The translations under genes were made by a program, and so were the position numbers. Below are positions 1 to 7,760 of a stretch of 36,587 nucleotides of DNA, piece after piece. A model generated the notes under the pieces. That model did no database searches. It was not told where the DNA came from and worked only from the letters and a program-made list of their open reading frames with translations. The stretch lies in contig DLQL01000032.1 of the NCBI GenBank assembly GCA_002477565.1, positions 1 through 36,587 on the forward strand, in the 5' to 3' direction. The stretch is from Flavobacteriaceae bacterium UBA7433. GTDB taxonomy: Bacteria; Bacteroidota; Bacteroidia; Flavobacteriales; Flavobacteriaceae. How positions within the stretch are numbered: position 1 is the stretch's first letter; each line of letters starts with the position of its first letter.

Positions 1-135
1 AACAATGTCATTGCTTTGGTTTTCGATAGTGATAAAATAACTAAAAGCATAGAGCAATACCTCCTTTTGAAGGTGCCTTCCCTCGTACTTCGTCTGTACG
101 GAAATTTTGATTCCTTTTGTTATTTTTTCAACCAT
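1..135 (-). CDS. apaG: ApaG domain protein, N-terminal 45 residues (cut by window edge)
   Basis: The reverse strand reads from ATG at 135 without a stop to base 1. The 45 residues begin MVEKITKGIKISV and continue through a tyrosine/phenylalanine-rich strand ending in FITIENQSNDIV. This matches the start of ApaG, a small all-beta (fibronectin III-like) protein of about 125-130 residues often labelled Co2+/Mg2+ efflux protein, whose molecular role is poorly defined. The gene lies directly downstream of the Plug gene on the same strand, with a 96-bp gap. A TAnnTTTG box in that gap suggests it also has its own promoter. About two thirds of the gene is outside the window. Identification is by recognition of the conserved N-terminus; no search was run. 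Confidence 0.85.
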   Translation of the reverse strand, partial: MVEKITKGIKISVQTKYEGRHLQKEVLLYAFSYFITIENQSNDIV

Positions 136-153
136 CTTAAAGTGACTTCTAAT

Positions 154-161
154 CAAATATA
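154..161 (-). promoter_or_regulatory. Probable -7 promoter element for apaG
   Basis: The reverse strand carries TATATTTG, an exact fit to the Bacteroidota -7 consensus TAnnTTTG, about 18 bases upstream of the apaG ATG. I see no TTG (-33) at the usual 17-23 base distance, so the call rests on the -7 box and its position alone. Confidence 0.5.
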
Positions 162-231
162 CTAAAATTAGAACTTTCTTTTGAAACTATTTTTCAAGTT
201 GAAAGTGCTTTTTTTTGGGAAGGAAATCGTG

Positions 232-1464
232 CTACTGACGGCTATTGATTTTTGCGACGCCTATGATTTCCGAAATTCGAGCGCCAAAAGGTTTGAAATA
301 GACCAGTACGGTATAGTCGTTTTCGGTCTCAAAAAAAGAACCTTCTACGTATCTTGTGCTTGCATGGTTTTTTTCCAAGGTAGCGAAGGTGTAATTGTAA
401 AATCCTTGTTTTAGCTGGAGAGTTGTTTCTAACATTTGGCTGTCTTCATTCAAACGCAGCATGTTTTCCTCTTCCATGGCATAGTTGTTAAAAGCGCCGT
501 AGACATAGATTTTTTCTTTTGGGTTTTTGGATTGGGTATCTAGGGAAAAGTGTACCCACGTATAATCACTTTCGGTTGCTGCATCGACGCCATTCAGGGT
601 ACGGACAACAAACGCCCCATTGATGTCAGGAAAATACGTGTAGGGGACCGCTGCTCTTGGAATTGTTGGGTAGAGATAGGTGTGGTATCCATTTTCTTTT
701 ATACCGATCCCCGCAATATTGACATTGGTCCCGGTGATGTTTTTGCTGTCAAAATTTAAAAATTCATTTCGTCCATAAAAGCTCGTTTCCTCGTTGTATT
801 GGTAGACAATTTCGTTTTTTTTGTAAAATTGAGGACGGAGGTCTTTTTTGATAAAATTCCAATCGTTGTTTTGCAAGACACAGATTTTTAATTCTTGAGC
901 GGGCTTGTTAAAAATCAAATTGGGGTGCAAAATTGAAAATTGCACCACTTGTTTGGAATCGATGTTTTTCAAGTTGCGATCTCGGATACTTTTGGCTCTG
1001 ATGTTGACTTTGGGTTCGTAGATCACAAACCGCCGTTGTACACAGATTTCCTCCTCTTCATTGAGGATGGTAAGTAGGTAGTTTCCACTTGTTTTGATGC
1101 GAGTATTTTGGTTGGGAATTTGAAAATAATGGTGAGTAAAATTTTGGAGCGTATTGAAAGACGTCTTGAAATCTTGAATTTCAAAACTGTCATAGCCGTC
1201 GATGTATAGGGTTGGGTTTGTGCCTGAAACTTCCCAGTTGTAATTGCAATGGGCAATGTGGTAGCTGTAATTTTTTTGATCTGCTTCCAAGTCGTCAAAG
1301 GAAACAAAAAGCGGTTCTCCGAGCATAAAAATAGGGTTGGAATTTTCGTTGTTTTCTATCTGGAGTTGCACGCTTTTGACAAAGCTAGCGGTGAAATTCT
1401 GCCCAGTTATTTGGGGTAGAAAAAAGAAAAAAGCCAAGGAAAAAAAAAGAATTTTTTTGAACAT
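232..1464 (-). CDS. Type IX secretion system Plug protein (DUF5103)
   Basis: This 410-residue protein starts with a signal peptide (residues 1-21, basic MFKK then a phenylalanine-rich core, cleavage near TGQ). It has the layout of the DUF5103 family: an N-terminal beta domain with the YHIAHCNYNW signature (about 68-77) and a C-terminal domain containing YVYGAFNNYAM-type and YTVLVYFKPFG-type strands. In Flavobacterium the DUF5103 protein was found as the periplasmic Plug that closes the SprA (Sov) outer-membrane channel of the type IX secretion system. That role is taken from the family. The gene lies between apaG and, divergently, nqrA, a neighbourhood I recall from other flavobacteria. Its own promoter is not obvious; a TACACTTTG-like sequence just upstream has one base too many between TA and TTTG. 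Confidence 0.85.
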   Translation of the reverse strand: MFKKILFFSLAFFFFLPQITGQNFTASFVKSVQLQIENNENSNPIFMLGEPLFVSFDDLEADQKNYSYHIAHCNYNWEVSGTNPTLYIDGYDSFEIQDFKTSFNTLQNFTHHYFQIPNQNTRIKTSGNYLLTILNEEEEICVQRRFVIYEPKVNIRAKSIRDRNLKNIDSKQVVQFSILHPNLIFNKPAQELKICVLQNNDWNFIKKDLRPQFYKKNEIVYQYNEETSFYGRNEFLNFDSKNITGTNVNIAGIGIKENGYHTYLYPTIPRAAVPYTYFPDINGAFVVRTLNGVDAATESDYTWVHFSLDTQSKNPKEKIYVYGAFNNYAMEEENMLRLNEDSQMLETTLQLKQGFYNYTFATLEKNHASTRYVEGSFFETENDYTVLVYFKPFGARISEIIGVAKINSRQ

Positions 1465-1490
1465 TTAAAATGAGTTTACAAAGTGTAAAT

Positions 1491-1505
1491 GTACAATTAT
1501 TGTAC
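1491..1505. repeat. 15-bp palindrome upstream of Plug gene
   Basis: GTACAATTATTGTAC is a perfect inverted repeat around a central T, 27 bases upstream of the Plug ATG. Its length and position would suit an operator for the Plug gene, but no regulator is known from this sequence. Confidence 0.5.
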
Positions 1506-1700
1506 TTGCATCCCAAGTGGTGCATTTTTTTTTCTTTCCAATCATAAGGGTTGGTTTTTGCACAGAGCTAAGAGGAGATGCGCTCAATCAACACTACTTT
1601 TCAAGCAGGCATGCCCTTTTTTAAAATCCCAGTTTTTCAGGAGTCGCTTCCCTGCAAATGGCTTTCAGATCAGAAGTTGATTTCCAAGGAGAATCGCATC

Positions 1701-1721
1701 TATTTAGAATCGTTATAAATA
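1701..1721. promoter_or_regulatory. Candidate operator: 21-bp imperfect palindrome
   Basis: The half-sites TATTTAGAA and TTATAAATA are reverse complements at 8 of 9 positions around a short centre. The AT-rich shape and length are like operators of Fur-family metal or peroxide regulators. It lies about 30 bases upstream of the nqr -33 box, so it could act on nqr, on the Plug gene, or on both. The symmetry is seen; the regulator is a guess. Confidence 0.4.
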
Positions 1722-1751
1722 AAGAGCAATCTTTAAGATAAAGTGTTTGTT

Positions 1752-1785
1752 TTGTGGGAGGAACCCTTCAAAATAATTAAATTTG
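1752..1785 (+). promoter_or_regulatory. Probable nqr operon promoter
   Basis: TTG at 1752-1754 (-33) and TAAATTTG at 1778-1785 (-7, exact TAnnTTTG) are separated by 23 bases, within the known Bacteroidota range. Transcription would begin near 1789, leaving a leader of about 33 bases before the nqrA ATG. Confidence 0.65.
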
Positions 1786-1821
1786 CAACGTTTTTATAAC
1801 AGATTAACTTAAATTCTAAAT

Positions 1822-3174
1822 ATGTCAGAGGACATTCGAATAAAAAAAGGCTTATCCATTAAGCTGAAAGGCAAGGCAGAAGAAGCAATATCTGCGGCTC
1901 CTCGTTCCAGAATTTTTGCAATACAACCAAAAGATTTTCACGGAATTACCCCCAAGCTGACTGTAAAAGTTGGAGCTGAGGTTTCTGTAGGAACTGTTTT
2001 GTTTTATTCAAAATCCAACGAACAGATCAAATTTACTTCTCCGGTCAGTGGAACGGTAAGTGAAATCAAAAGAGGTGCAAAAAGAAGAATTTTAAAAGTG
2101 GTCATTGAGGCAAAAGCCGAAGACGACTTTGTGGATTTTGGCAAAGAAGACCCAAAAGGACTCTCCAAAGAGCAAGTGCTCACCAAAATATTGGACAGCG
2201 GTTGTTGGCCTTTTGTCAATCAACGTCCCTACGATGTGATTGCCAATCCAGCTGACGAACCCAAAGCGATTTTTATCTCTTCTTTTGACACGGCTCCTTT
2301 GGCTTCAAATTATGGCTTTTCAATCAAGGAACAAGAAGCTGCGTTTCAAGCAGGTGTGAATGCTCTTTCAAAGTTGACGCAGGGCAATGTGCATTTGTCA
2401 GTCAACAACACTCCCACATTTTTTGACAAAACAGAAAATGCGGTTTTGCAAAACGTAACAGGAAAACATCCTGCAGGAAATGTAGGAGTTCAGATTTCAA
2501 AAATAGCCCCGATCAACCAAGGAGAAAAAGTTTGGACGGTGAATCCTCAAGATGTTGTGATCATTGGAAATCTTTTCTTGACAGGTGAGTTCAGGCCCTA
2601 CAGAACGATCGCTTTGGCAGGTTCTGAAGTAGCAGCACCTCAATACTACCAAGTGACCTTGGGTCAGGAAGTCGCTTCTTTGTTGGAGGGAAAAATCAAC
2701 GAAGACAATACAAGAATTATTTCTGGAAATGTATTGACAGGAGCTACAATTGCTTCCAAAGACGAGTTTTTAGGTTTTTATAGCAACGAAATTTCTGTCA
2801 TCCCAGAAGGAAATGAATACCGCATGTTCGGTTGGATTCCTTTTGTAGGAAGTGGGAAAATTCACAGTGCTTCAAGAACTTCTTTTTCTTGGTTGTCGTC
2901 CAACAAAGAATACACACTCAATACCAATATGAACGGAGAAGAACGTGCCATGGTAGTAACTGGAGAGATGGAAAAAGTCTTTCCAATGGATATTTTTCCA
3001 ATGCAATTGCTCAAAGCCGTCATGGCCAATGACATTGAAAAAATGGAAAATTTAGGTATTTACGAAGTAGCTCCTGAAGATTTCGCATTGATTGATTACG
3101 CAAGTTCTTCAAAAGTTGAAGCACAAAAAATCATCAGAGAAGGTTTAGATTTAATGATAAACGAAGTAGGATAA
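1822..3174 (+). CDS. nqrA: Na+-translocating NADH:quinone reductase subunit A
   Basis: NqrA is the soluble cytoplasmic-side subunit of the Na+-NQR complex, which couples NADH oxidation and ubiquinone or menaquinone reduction to Na+ export; in structures it packs against NqrB. The 450-residue length is typical. The N-terminus has the RnfC/NqrA-like barrel-sandwich hybrid fold region (about 40-95, with KFTSPVSGTVSEIKRGAKR), followed by the NqrA core. There is no signal peptide or membrane span, as expected. It is first in a six-gene operon in the canonical A-F order, and its TAA stop overlaps the nqrB ATG by one base (TAATG), implying translational coupling. The ATG start follows the promoter at 1752-1785 by a short leader. 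Confidence 0.97.
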   Translation: MSEDIRIKKGLSIKLKGKAEEAISAAPRSRIFAIQPKDFHGITPKLTVKVGAEVSVGTVLFYSKSNEQIKFTSPVSGTVSEIKRGAKRRILKVVIEAKAEDDFVDFGKEDPKGLSKEQVLTKILDSGCWPFVNQRPYDVIANPADEPKAIFISSFDTAPLASNYGFSIKEQEAAFQAGVNALSKLTQGNVHLSVNNTPTFFDKTENAVLQNVTGKHPAGNVGVQISKIAPINQGEKVWTVNPQDVVIIGNLFLTGEFRPYRTIALAGSEVAAPQYYQVTLGQEVASLLEGKINEDNTRIISGNVLTGATIASKDEFLGFYSNEISVIPEGNEYRMFGWIPFVGSGKIHSASRTSFSWLSSNKEYTLNTNMNGEERAMVVTGEMEKVFPMDIFPMQLLKAVMANDIEKMENLGIYEVAPEDFALIDYASSSKVEAQKIIREGLDLMINEVG

Positions 3175-4331
3175 TGGGATTTATTAGAAATACATTTGAC
3201 AAATATAAACCTCTTTTTGACAAAGGAGGGAAGTTAGAAAAATTTGCCCCTGGGTTCAATGCCTTCGATACGTTGGTCTTTGTCCCTAACCACACGACAC
3301 ATGAAGGAGCACATATCCGAGATGGCGTCGATTTAAAGCGTGTCATGGTCACGGTTATTTTTGCCATGATTCCCGCCTTGCTATTTGGAATGTGGAACGT
3401 CGGTTACCAACATTTCTCTCAGTTGGGAGAAGCAGGCACCTTTTTAGACTACCTGCTCTATGGTTCTTTTAAATTCATTCCAATGATCGCCGTTTCTTAC
3501 GGAGTTGGATTGGGAATTGAATTTGCTTTTGGAATTTTTAGAGGCCACGAGATCAACGAAGGGTATTTGGTGTCAGGAATGTTGATTCCTTTGATCATGC
3601 CCATCGATTTGCCTTTGTGGATGCTAGGAGTCTCCGTCGCCTTTGCCGTATTAATCGGTAAAGAAGCCTTTGGAGGAACGGGAATGAACATTTTGAACCC
3701 TGCTTTGGTTGCCAGAGCCTTCGCTTATTTCTCCTATGCGCCAAGCATGTCGGGAGACAAGGTGTGGGTAGCAGATGCAAGTACGGTAGATGCCATTTCT
3801 GGAGAAACCATTTTGGGCTCATTGGCTTCTGGAAATTCAGAACTTAGTTACAGTGTTTTGGACATGTTCCTCGGGTTCATTCCGGGTTCTGTAGGAGAAA
3901 CGTCTGTCTTGATGATCTTGATTGGAGCCGCTTTCTTGTACTTTACAGGAGTGGCGAGTTGGAGAATCATGCTGTCCTCTTTGGTTGGAGGTGCTGTCAT
4001 GGCGCTTCTCTTTAATCTTGTCGGTGTTGCCTATCCAGAGAATGCGTTGTTGAACTTCCCATGGTGGCAACACCTGATGGTAGGCGGCTTTGCATTTGCC
4101 ATTGTATTTATGGCCACTGATCCTGTTTCAGGAGCTCAGACCAACAAAGGAAAATGGGTGTACGGTTTTTTAATTGGCTTTTTAGGAATCATGATTCGCA
4201 TCATCAATCCTGCTTACCCTGAAGGAATCATGATGTCGATCTTGTTGCTCAATGTGTTTGCACCTACGATTGATCATTACGTCATTGAAGGCAATATTAA
4301 GAAACGCAAAAAACGTCTAAAAACAGCTTAA
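3174..4331 (+). CDS. nqrB: Na+-translocating NADH:quinone reductase subunit B
   Basis: NqrB is the large membrane subunit that holds a covalently bound FMN and riboflavin and forms part of the Na+ path. The 385-residue product is strongly hydrophobic, with many membrane spans from residue about 57 onward. It has the family loops GGTGMNILNPALVARAF (about 167-183) and ATDPVSGAQTNKGKW. FMN is normally attached to threonine in an SGAT motif; here the matching loop reads D-A-I-S-G-E-T (206-212), with Glu in place of Ala and Thr212 as the likely attachment site. The C-terminus is lysine/arginine rich. The gap to nqrC is only three bases. Confidence 0.97.
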   Translation: MGFIRNTFDKYKPLFDKGGKLEKFAPGFNAFDTLVFVPNHTTHEGAHIRDGVDLKRVMVTVIFAMIPALLFGMWNVGYQHFSQLGEAGTFLDYLLYGSFKFIPMIAVSYGVGLGIEFAFGIFRGHEINEGYLVSGMLIPLIMPIDLPLWMLGVSVAFAVLIGKEAFGGTGMNILNPALVARAFAYFSYAPSMSGDKVWVADASTVDAISGETILGSLASGNSELSYSVLDMFLGFIPGSVGETSVLMILIGAAFLYFTGVASWRIMLSSLVGGAVMALLFNLVGVAYPENALLNFPWWQHLMVGGFAFAIVFMATDPVSGAQTNKGKWVYGFLIGFLGIMIRIINPAYPEGIMMSILLLNVFAPTIDHYVIEGNIKKRKKRLKTA

Positions 4332-4334
4332 GAA

Positions 4335-5048
4335 ATGGATAAGAATAGCAATATATATACGTTTGTTTTTGCAATTGTCATGGTGACACTCATCGCAGGA
4401 TTGTTGTCCTACACAGCGACGAGCTTGAAGCCTTTGCAAGAAAAAAATGTCAAAGCAGAAAAAATGCAAAAGATACTTTCTACCATTGGTGTGGAGGTTT
4501 CTAGAGAGGAAGCAGAAGCGAGCTTTGCCACCTTTATCAAGGGACAACTCGCTTTGAAAAAAGACGGAACGGTCGACGCCGCTTCCAACGCCTTTGAGTT
4601 GAGCTTGAAAAAAGAAGTAAAGAAGGACGCTGTGGATCAGCGTTTCCCACTCTATGTCGCCGAAAAAGAAGGAAAGACATTTTATGTGATTCCTTTGTAC
4701 GGTGCGGGACTTTGGGATGCCATTTGGGGCTATATCGCCTTGGGCGAAGACAAGAACACCATCATTGGTGCCAACTTTGACCACAAAGCAGAAACACCTG
4801 GATTGGGTGCCGAAATCACCACAGATTGGTTCCAAGCACAATTCAAAGGAAAAACCTTATTAAAGGACCTCAATGAAGGGTATATAGCAGACAACTTTGT
4901 ATCTGTAAAAGCAATCAAAGGAGGTGCCAAAGCAGAAGACGCACATGGCGTAGATGCCATCTCAGGTGGAACCATTACCTCAGACGGTGTGTCTGACATG
5001 GTACAAGAAAGACTGGCCCGTTACCTCCCTTATTTTAAAAACAATTAA
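4335..5048 (+). CDS. nqrC: Na+-translocating NADH:quinone reductase subunit C
   Basis: NqrC has one N-terminal membrane helix (about 8-29) and a periplasmic FMN-binding domain. The flavinylation motif is SGGTIT at 210-215; by family analogy Thr215 is the residue ApbE links to FMN through a phosphoester. The GAGLWDAIWGYIAL segment (about 123-136) and the ETPGLGAEI segment (153-161) are conserved in NqrC/RnfG proteins. The 237-residue length is slightly shorter than proteobacterial NqrC. It sits three bases after nqrB and two bases before nqrD, consistent with one transcript. Confidence 0.97.
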   Translation: MDKNSNIYTFVFAIVMVTLIAGLLSYTATSLKPLQEKNVKAEKMQKILSTIGVEVSREEAEASFATFIKGQLALKKDGTVDAASNAFELSLKKEVKKDAVDQRFPLYVAEKEGKTFYVIPLYGAGLWDAIWGYIALGEDKNTIIGANFDHKAETPGLGAEITTDWFQAQFKGKTLLKDLNEGYIADNFVSVKAIKGGAKAEDAHGVDAISGGTITSDGVSDMVQERLARYLPYFKNN

Positions 5049-5050
5049 TC

Positions 5051-5722
5051 ATGGCAGAAGAAAAAGAAGCATTGTTTTCTAAAAAAAATAAAGCGTTGTT
5101 GACCGATCCTTTGGATGACAACAACCCCATTTCAGTTCAAGTACTCGGTATTTGTTCTGCCCTGGCGATTACCGTTCAACTAAAACCCGCTTTGGTCATG
5201 TCTTTGGCCGTACTCTTTGTCATCATTGCGAGTAATGTGATCGTGTCTTTGATTCGAAACTTGATTCCAAGTAGAATCCGGATCATCGTTCAATTGTTAA
5301 TCGTGGCCTCTTTGGTGATTTTAGTCGATCAAATTCTAAAAGCATACGCCTATGATGTCAGTAAGGAATTGTCCGTATTTGTCGGTTTGATCATCACCAA
5401 CTGTATTGTCATGGGACGTTTGGAAGCTTTTGCTTTGGCCAACGGACCTTGGAAGTCCTTTTTAGACGGAGTCGGAAACGGCGCTGGTTACGCATTTATT
5501 TTGGTGCTAGTAGCCTTCTTCAGAGAATTGTTGGGTTCTGGAAAATTGATGGGCTTTGAAGTCTTGGGTCACAAGGCAAAAACTTTGGCAGAATCTACCG
5601 GAGTTTATTCTTTTGGCTATGAGAACAACGGTTTTATGTTGTTGTCACCCATGGCTTTGATCACGGTGGGAATCATCATTTGGATCCAACGCGCAAGAAA
5701 TAGAAAATTAATCGAGAACTAA
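5051..5722 (+). CDS. nqrD: Na+-translocating NADH:quinone reductase subunit D
   Basis: NqrD is a polytopic membrane subunit paralogous to NqrE. The 223 residues contain about six hydrophobic segments after a charged N-terminus. Cys35 (in VLGICSALA) and Cys118 (in LIITNCIVMGR) correspond to the two NqrD cysteines that, with two from NqrE, ligate the iron centre within the membrane in known structures. Both are present, so the centre should be complete. The C-terminus ends in a basic stretch, WIQRARNRKLIEN. The ATG lies two bases after the nqrC stop. Confidence 0.96.
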   Translation: MAEEKEALFSKKNKALLTDPLDDNNPISVQVLGICSALAITVQLKPALVMSLAVLFVIIASNVIVSLIRNLIPSRIRIIVQLLIVASLVILVDQILKAYAYDVSKELSVFVGLIITNCIVMGRLEAFALANGPWKSFLDGVGNGAGYAFILVLVAFFRELLGSGKLMGFEVLGHKAKTLAESTGVYSFGYENNGFMLLSPMALITVGIIIWIQRARNRKLIEN

Positions 5723-5736
5723 TAAACAGCATCAAC

Positions 5737-6351
5737 ATGGATTTGATCAATATTTTTATAAAAAGTATTTTTATTGACAACATGGTATTTGCCTACTTTT
5801 TAGGAATGTGTTCCTATTTGGCAGTATCCAAAACAGTCAAAACAGCAGTAGGTCTTGGAGCAGCCGTCATCTTTGTATTGGTGGTTACCGTACCGGTCAA
5901 CTTTTTGTTGGATACCTTCTTGTTAAAGGCAGGCGCTTTGTCCTGGTTGGGTGCAGATTACGCAGGCATTGACTTGAGCTTTTTGAGCTTTATCATGTTT
6001 ATCGCGGTCATTGCATCCATGGTGCAATTGGTAGAAATGATTGTCGAGCGTTTCGCTCCAGCATTGTACGGTGCTTTGGGAATTTTCCTTCCATTGATTG
6101 CTGTAAACTGTGCCATTTTAGGAGGTTCTTTATTCATGCAACAAAAAGATTTTTCCAATGTCGGAGAATCTGCAGTATACGGTTTGGGTTCTGGAATCGG
6201 ATGGTTTTTGGCGATTTTAGCCATTGCAGCCATTCGTGAAAAAATAGCCTATTCCAACATTCCAGCCCCCTTAAAAGGATTGGGAATTACCTTTATCATC
6301 ACAGGTTTGATGGCGATCGGATTCATGAGTTTTTCAGGAATCAAATTATAA
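5737..6351 (+). CDS. nqrE: Na+-translocating NADH:quinone reductase subunit E
   Basis: NqrE is the inverted-topology partner of NqrD. The 204-residue protein has about six membrane spans. Cys25 (FLGMCSYLAVSK) and Cys125 (IAVNCAILGGSLF) match the two NqrE ligands of the membrane iron centre, pairing with Cys35 and Cys118 of NqrD. The conserved VEMIVERFAPALYGALGIFLPL segment (99-120) is intact. It lies 14 bases after nqrD and 20 bases before nqrF. Confidence 0.97.
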   Translation: MDLINIFIKSIFIDNMVFAYFLGMCSYLAVSKTVKTAVGLGAAVIFVLVVTVPVNFLLDTFLLKAGALSWLGADYAGIDLSFLSFIMFIAVIASMVQLVEMIVERFAPALYGALGIFLPLIAVNCAILGGSLFMQQKDFSNVGESAVYGLGSGIGWFLAILAIAAIREKIAYSNIPAPLKGLGITFIITGLMAIGFMSFSGIKL

Positions 6352-6371
6352 ACAAAACTAAGAAAAAGTAG

Positions 6372-7658
6372 ATGACTATAATAGTAAGTATTTTCGTGTT
6401 TTTAATTGTAGTGCTCATTTTGGTTGCCATTCTATTGGGAGCCAAAGCCAAGTTGCTGCCTTCAGGAAAAGTAAAAATCACGATCAACGGAGAAAAAACG
6501 ATTGAAGTAGAGACCGGGTCCACTTTGTTGGGGACGCTTGGAAACGAAAAAATATTCTTGCCTTCTGCATGTGGAGGTGGAGGTACCTGTATTCAATGTG
6601 AGTGCCACGTCCTTTCAGGAGGGGGAGATCCACTGCCTACAGAAACTCCGCATTTTACGCGTAAAGAGTTGGCGGCAGGAGCCAGATTGGGTTGCCAGGT
6701 AAAAGTCAAGAATGACATGGAAATTACCATTCCAGAAGAAATTTTTGGAATTAAAAAATGGAAGGCCAAAGTAGTGTCTAACTACAACGTAGCTTCTTTT
6801 ATCAAAGAATTCGTGGTAGAAATTCCCGAAGATATGGGTTACAAAGCAGGGGGATACATCCAAATTGAAATTCCAAAGACAGAAGTGAATTTTACCGATA
6901 TGGACATCACTGCCCACCCACAAGACCATCCAGGGGAACCTGAAAAGTTCCAAGAAGAATGGGATAAGTTTGGACTGTGGCCAATGGTAATGAAAAATCC
7001 AGAAACGGTAGAAAGAGCCTATTCCATGGCTTCTTACCCTGCAGAAGGACGCAACATCATGTTGAACGTTCGTATTGCATGTCCTCCCTTTGACAGAGTC
7101 AAAGGCGGTTGGATGGATGTAAATCCAGGGATTGCTTCCTCCTATATTTTCGCAAAAAAACCAGGAGATGAGGTAACCATTTCAGGACCTTACGGAGAGT
7201 TTTTTATCAATGAATCCGACGCTGAAATGGTCTATGTTGGTGGTGGAGCTGGAATGGCTCCGATGCGTTCGCACCTTTACGAACTCTTCCACACGATGAA
7301 AACAGGACGTAAAGTATCTTATTGGTACGGAGGCCGATCTAAAAGAGAATTGTTTTACTTGCATTATTTTGAAGCGTTGGAAAAACAATTCCCGAATTTT
7401 AAAATGCATTTGGTCTTGTCAGAACCTTTGAAAGAAGACAACTGGAAGGTCAAAGAACACATGGAAGATGAAGGAGATGGTTTTGTCGGATTTGTGCACC
7501 AAGCACTTATTGACAATTACCTGAATGACCACGATGCGCCTGAGGACATCGAATTCTATTTCTGTGGTCCTCCGATGATGAACCAAGCCGTTGTCAAAAT
7601 GTGTGATGACTTTGGAGTGCCACCTGAAAATGTTCGTTTTGACGATTTTGGAGGCTAA
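6372..7658 (+). CDS. nqrF: Na+-translocating NADH:quinone reductase subunit F
   Basis: NqrF is the NADH-oxidising entry subunit. It has one N-terminal membrane helix (3-23), then a ferredoxin-type [2Fe-2S] domain with Cys67, Cys73, Cys76 and Cys108 as cluster ligands. A ferredoxin reductase module follows. FAD binding is marked by R-A-Y-S at 215-218; NADH binding by GGGAGMAPMR at 290-299 and FYFCGPPMM near the C-terminus. The protein ends in the usual RFDDFGG. Length 428 is a little above the proteobacterial form. It is the last gene of the operon; a strong terminator follows 14 bases after the stop, so no apbE flavin transferase gene is cotranscribed here. Confidence 0.98.
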   Translation: MTIIVSIFVFLIVVLILVAILLGAKAKLLPSGKVKITINGEKTIEVETGSTLLGTLGNEKIFLPSACGGGGTCIQCECHVLSGGGDPLPTETPHFTRKELAAGARLGCQVKVKNDMEITIPEEIFGIKKWKAKVVSNYNVASFIKEFVVEIPEDMGYKAGGYIQIEIPKTEVNFTDMDITAHPQDHPGEPEKFQEEWDKFGLWPMVMKNPETVERAYSMASYPAEGRNIMLNVRIACPPFDRVKGGWMDVNPGIASSYIFAKKPGDEVTISGPYGEFFINESDAEMVYVGGGAGMAPMRSHLYELFHTMKTGRKVSYWYGGRSKRELFYLHYFEALEKQFPNFKMHLVLSEPLKEDNWKVKEHMEDEGDGFVGFVHQALIDNYLNDHDAPEDIEFYFCGPPMMNQAVVKMCDDFGVPPENVRFDDFGG

Positions 7659-7672
7659 TTCGTTTCGACATT

Positions 7673-7710
7673 AAAAAAACCCCAACACTCATTGTGTTGG
7701 GGTTTTTTTT
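7673..7710. terminator. Bidirectional terminator between nqrF and GH31 gene
   Basis: CCCCAACAC (7680-7688) pairs with GTGTTGGGG (7694-7702) around a five-base loop. An A-run precedes the stem and a T-run of eight follows it, so it can end nqr transcription on the plus strand and the glycogen block on the minus strand. Confidence 0.92.
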
Positions 7711-7760
7711 GGACATGCTTCTGTGTTGAAAACTCCGCTTCAATTCTTTGTAAATAACTA

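Larger units (their letters stand above)
1465..1821. promoter_or_regulatory. Divergent control region between Plug gene and nqrA
   Basis: This 357-bp stretch has no convincing gene. It contains a 15-bp perfect odd palindrome at 1491-1505, a 21-bp near-perfect palindrome at 1701-1721 and the nqr promoter at 1752-1785. The part from 1507 to 1700 shows only short open frames on both strands, none recognisable. Confidence 0.6.

Noticed and set aside
1489..1680. 63-codon plus-strand frame, and a start-less minus-strand frame of about 45 codons (about 1600-1765), in the nqr/Plug gap.
   Set aside because: Neither has recognisable sequence or a good start signal. A decayed gene is possible but not supported.
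4317..4841. Minus-strand frame of 174 codons opposite nqrC.
   Set aside because: nqrC is unambiguous, the frame is cysteine and phenylalanine rich without domain, and no promoter points to it.
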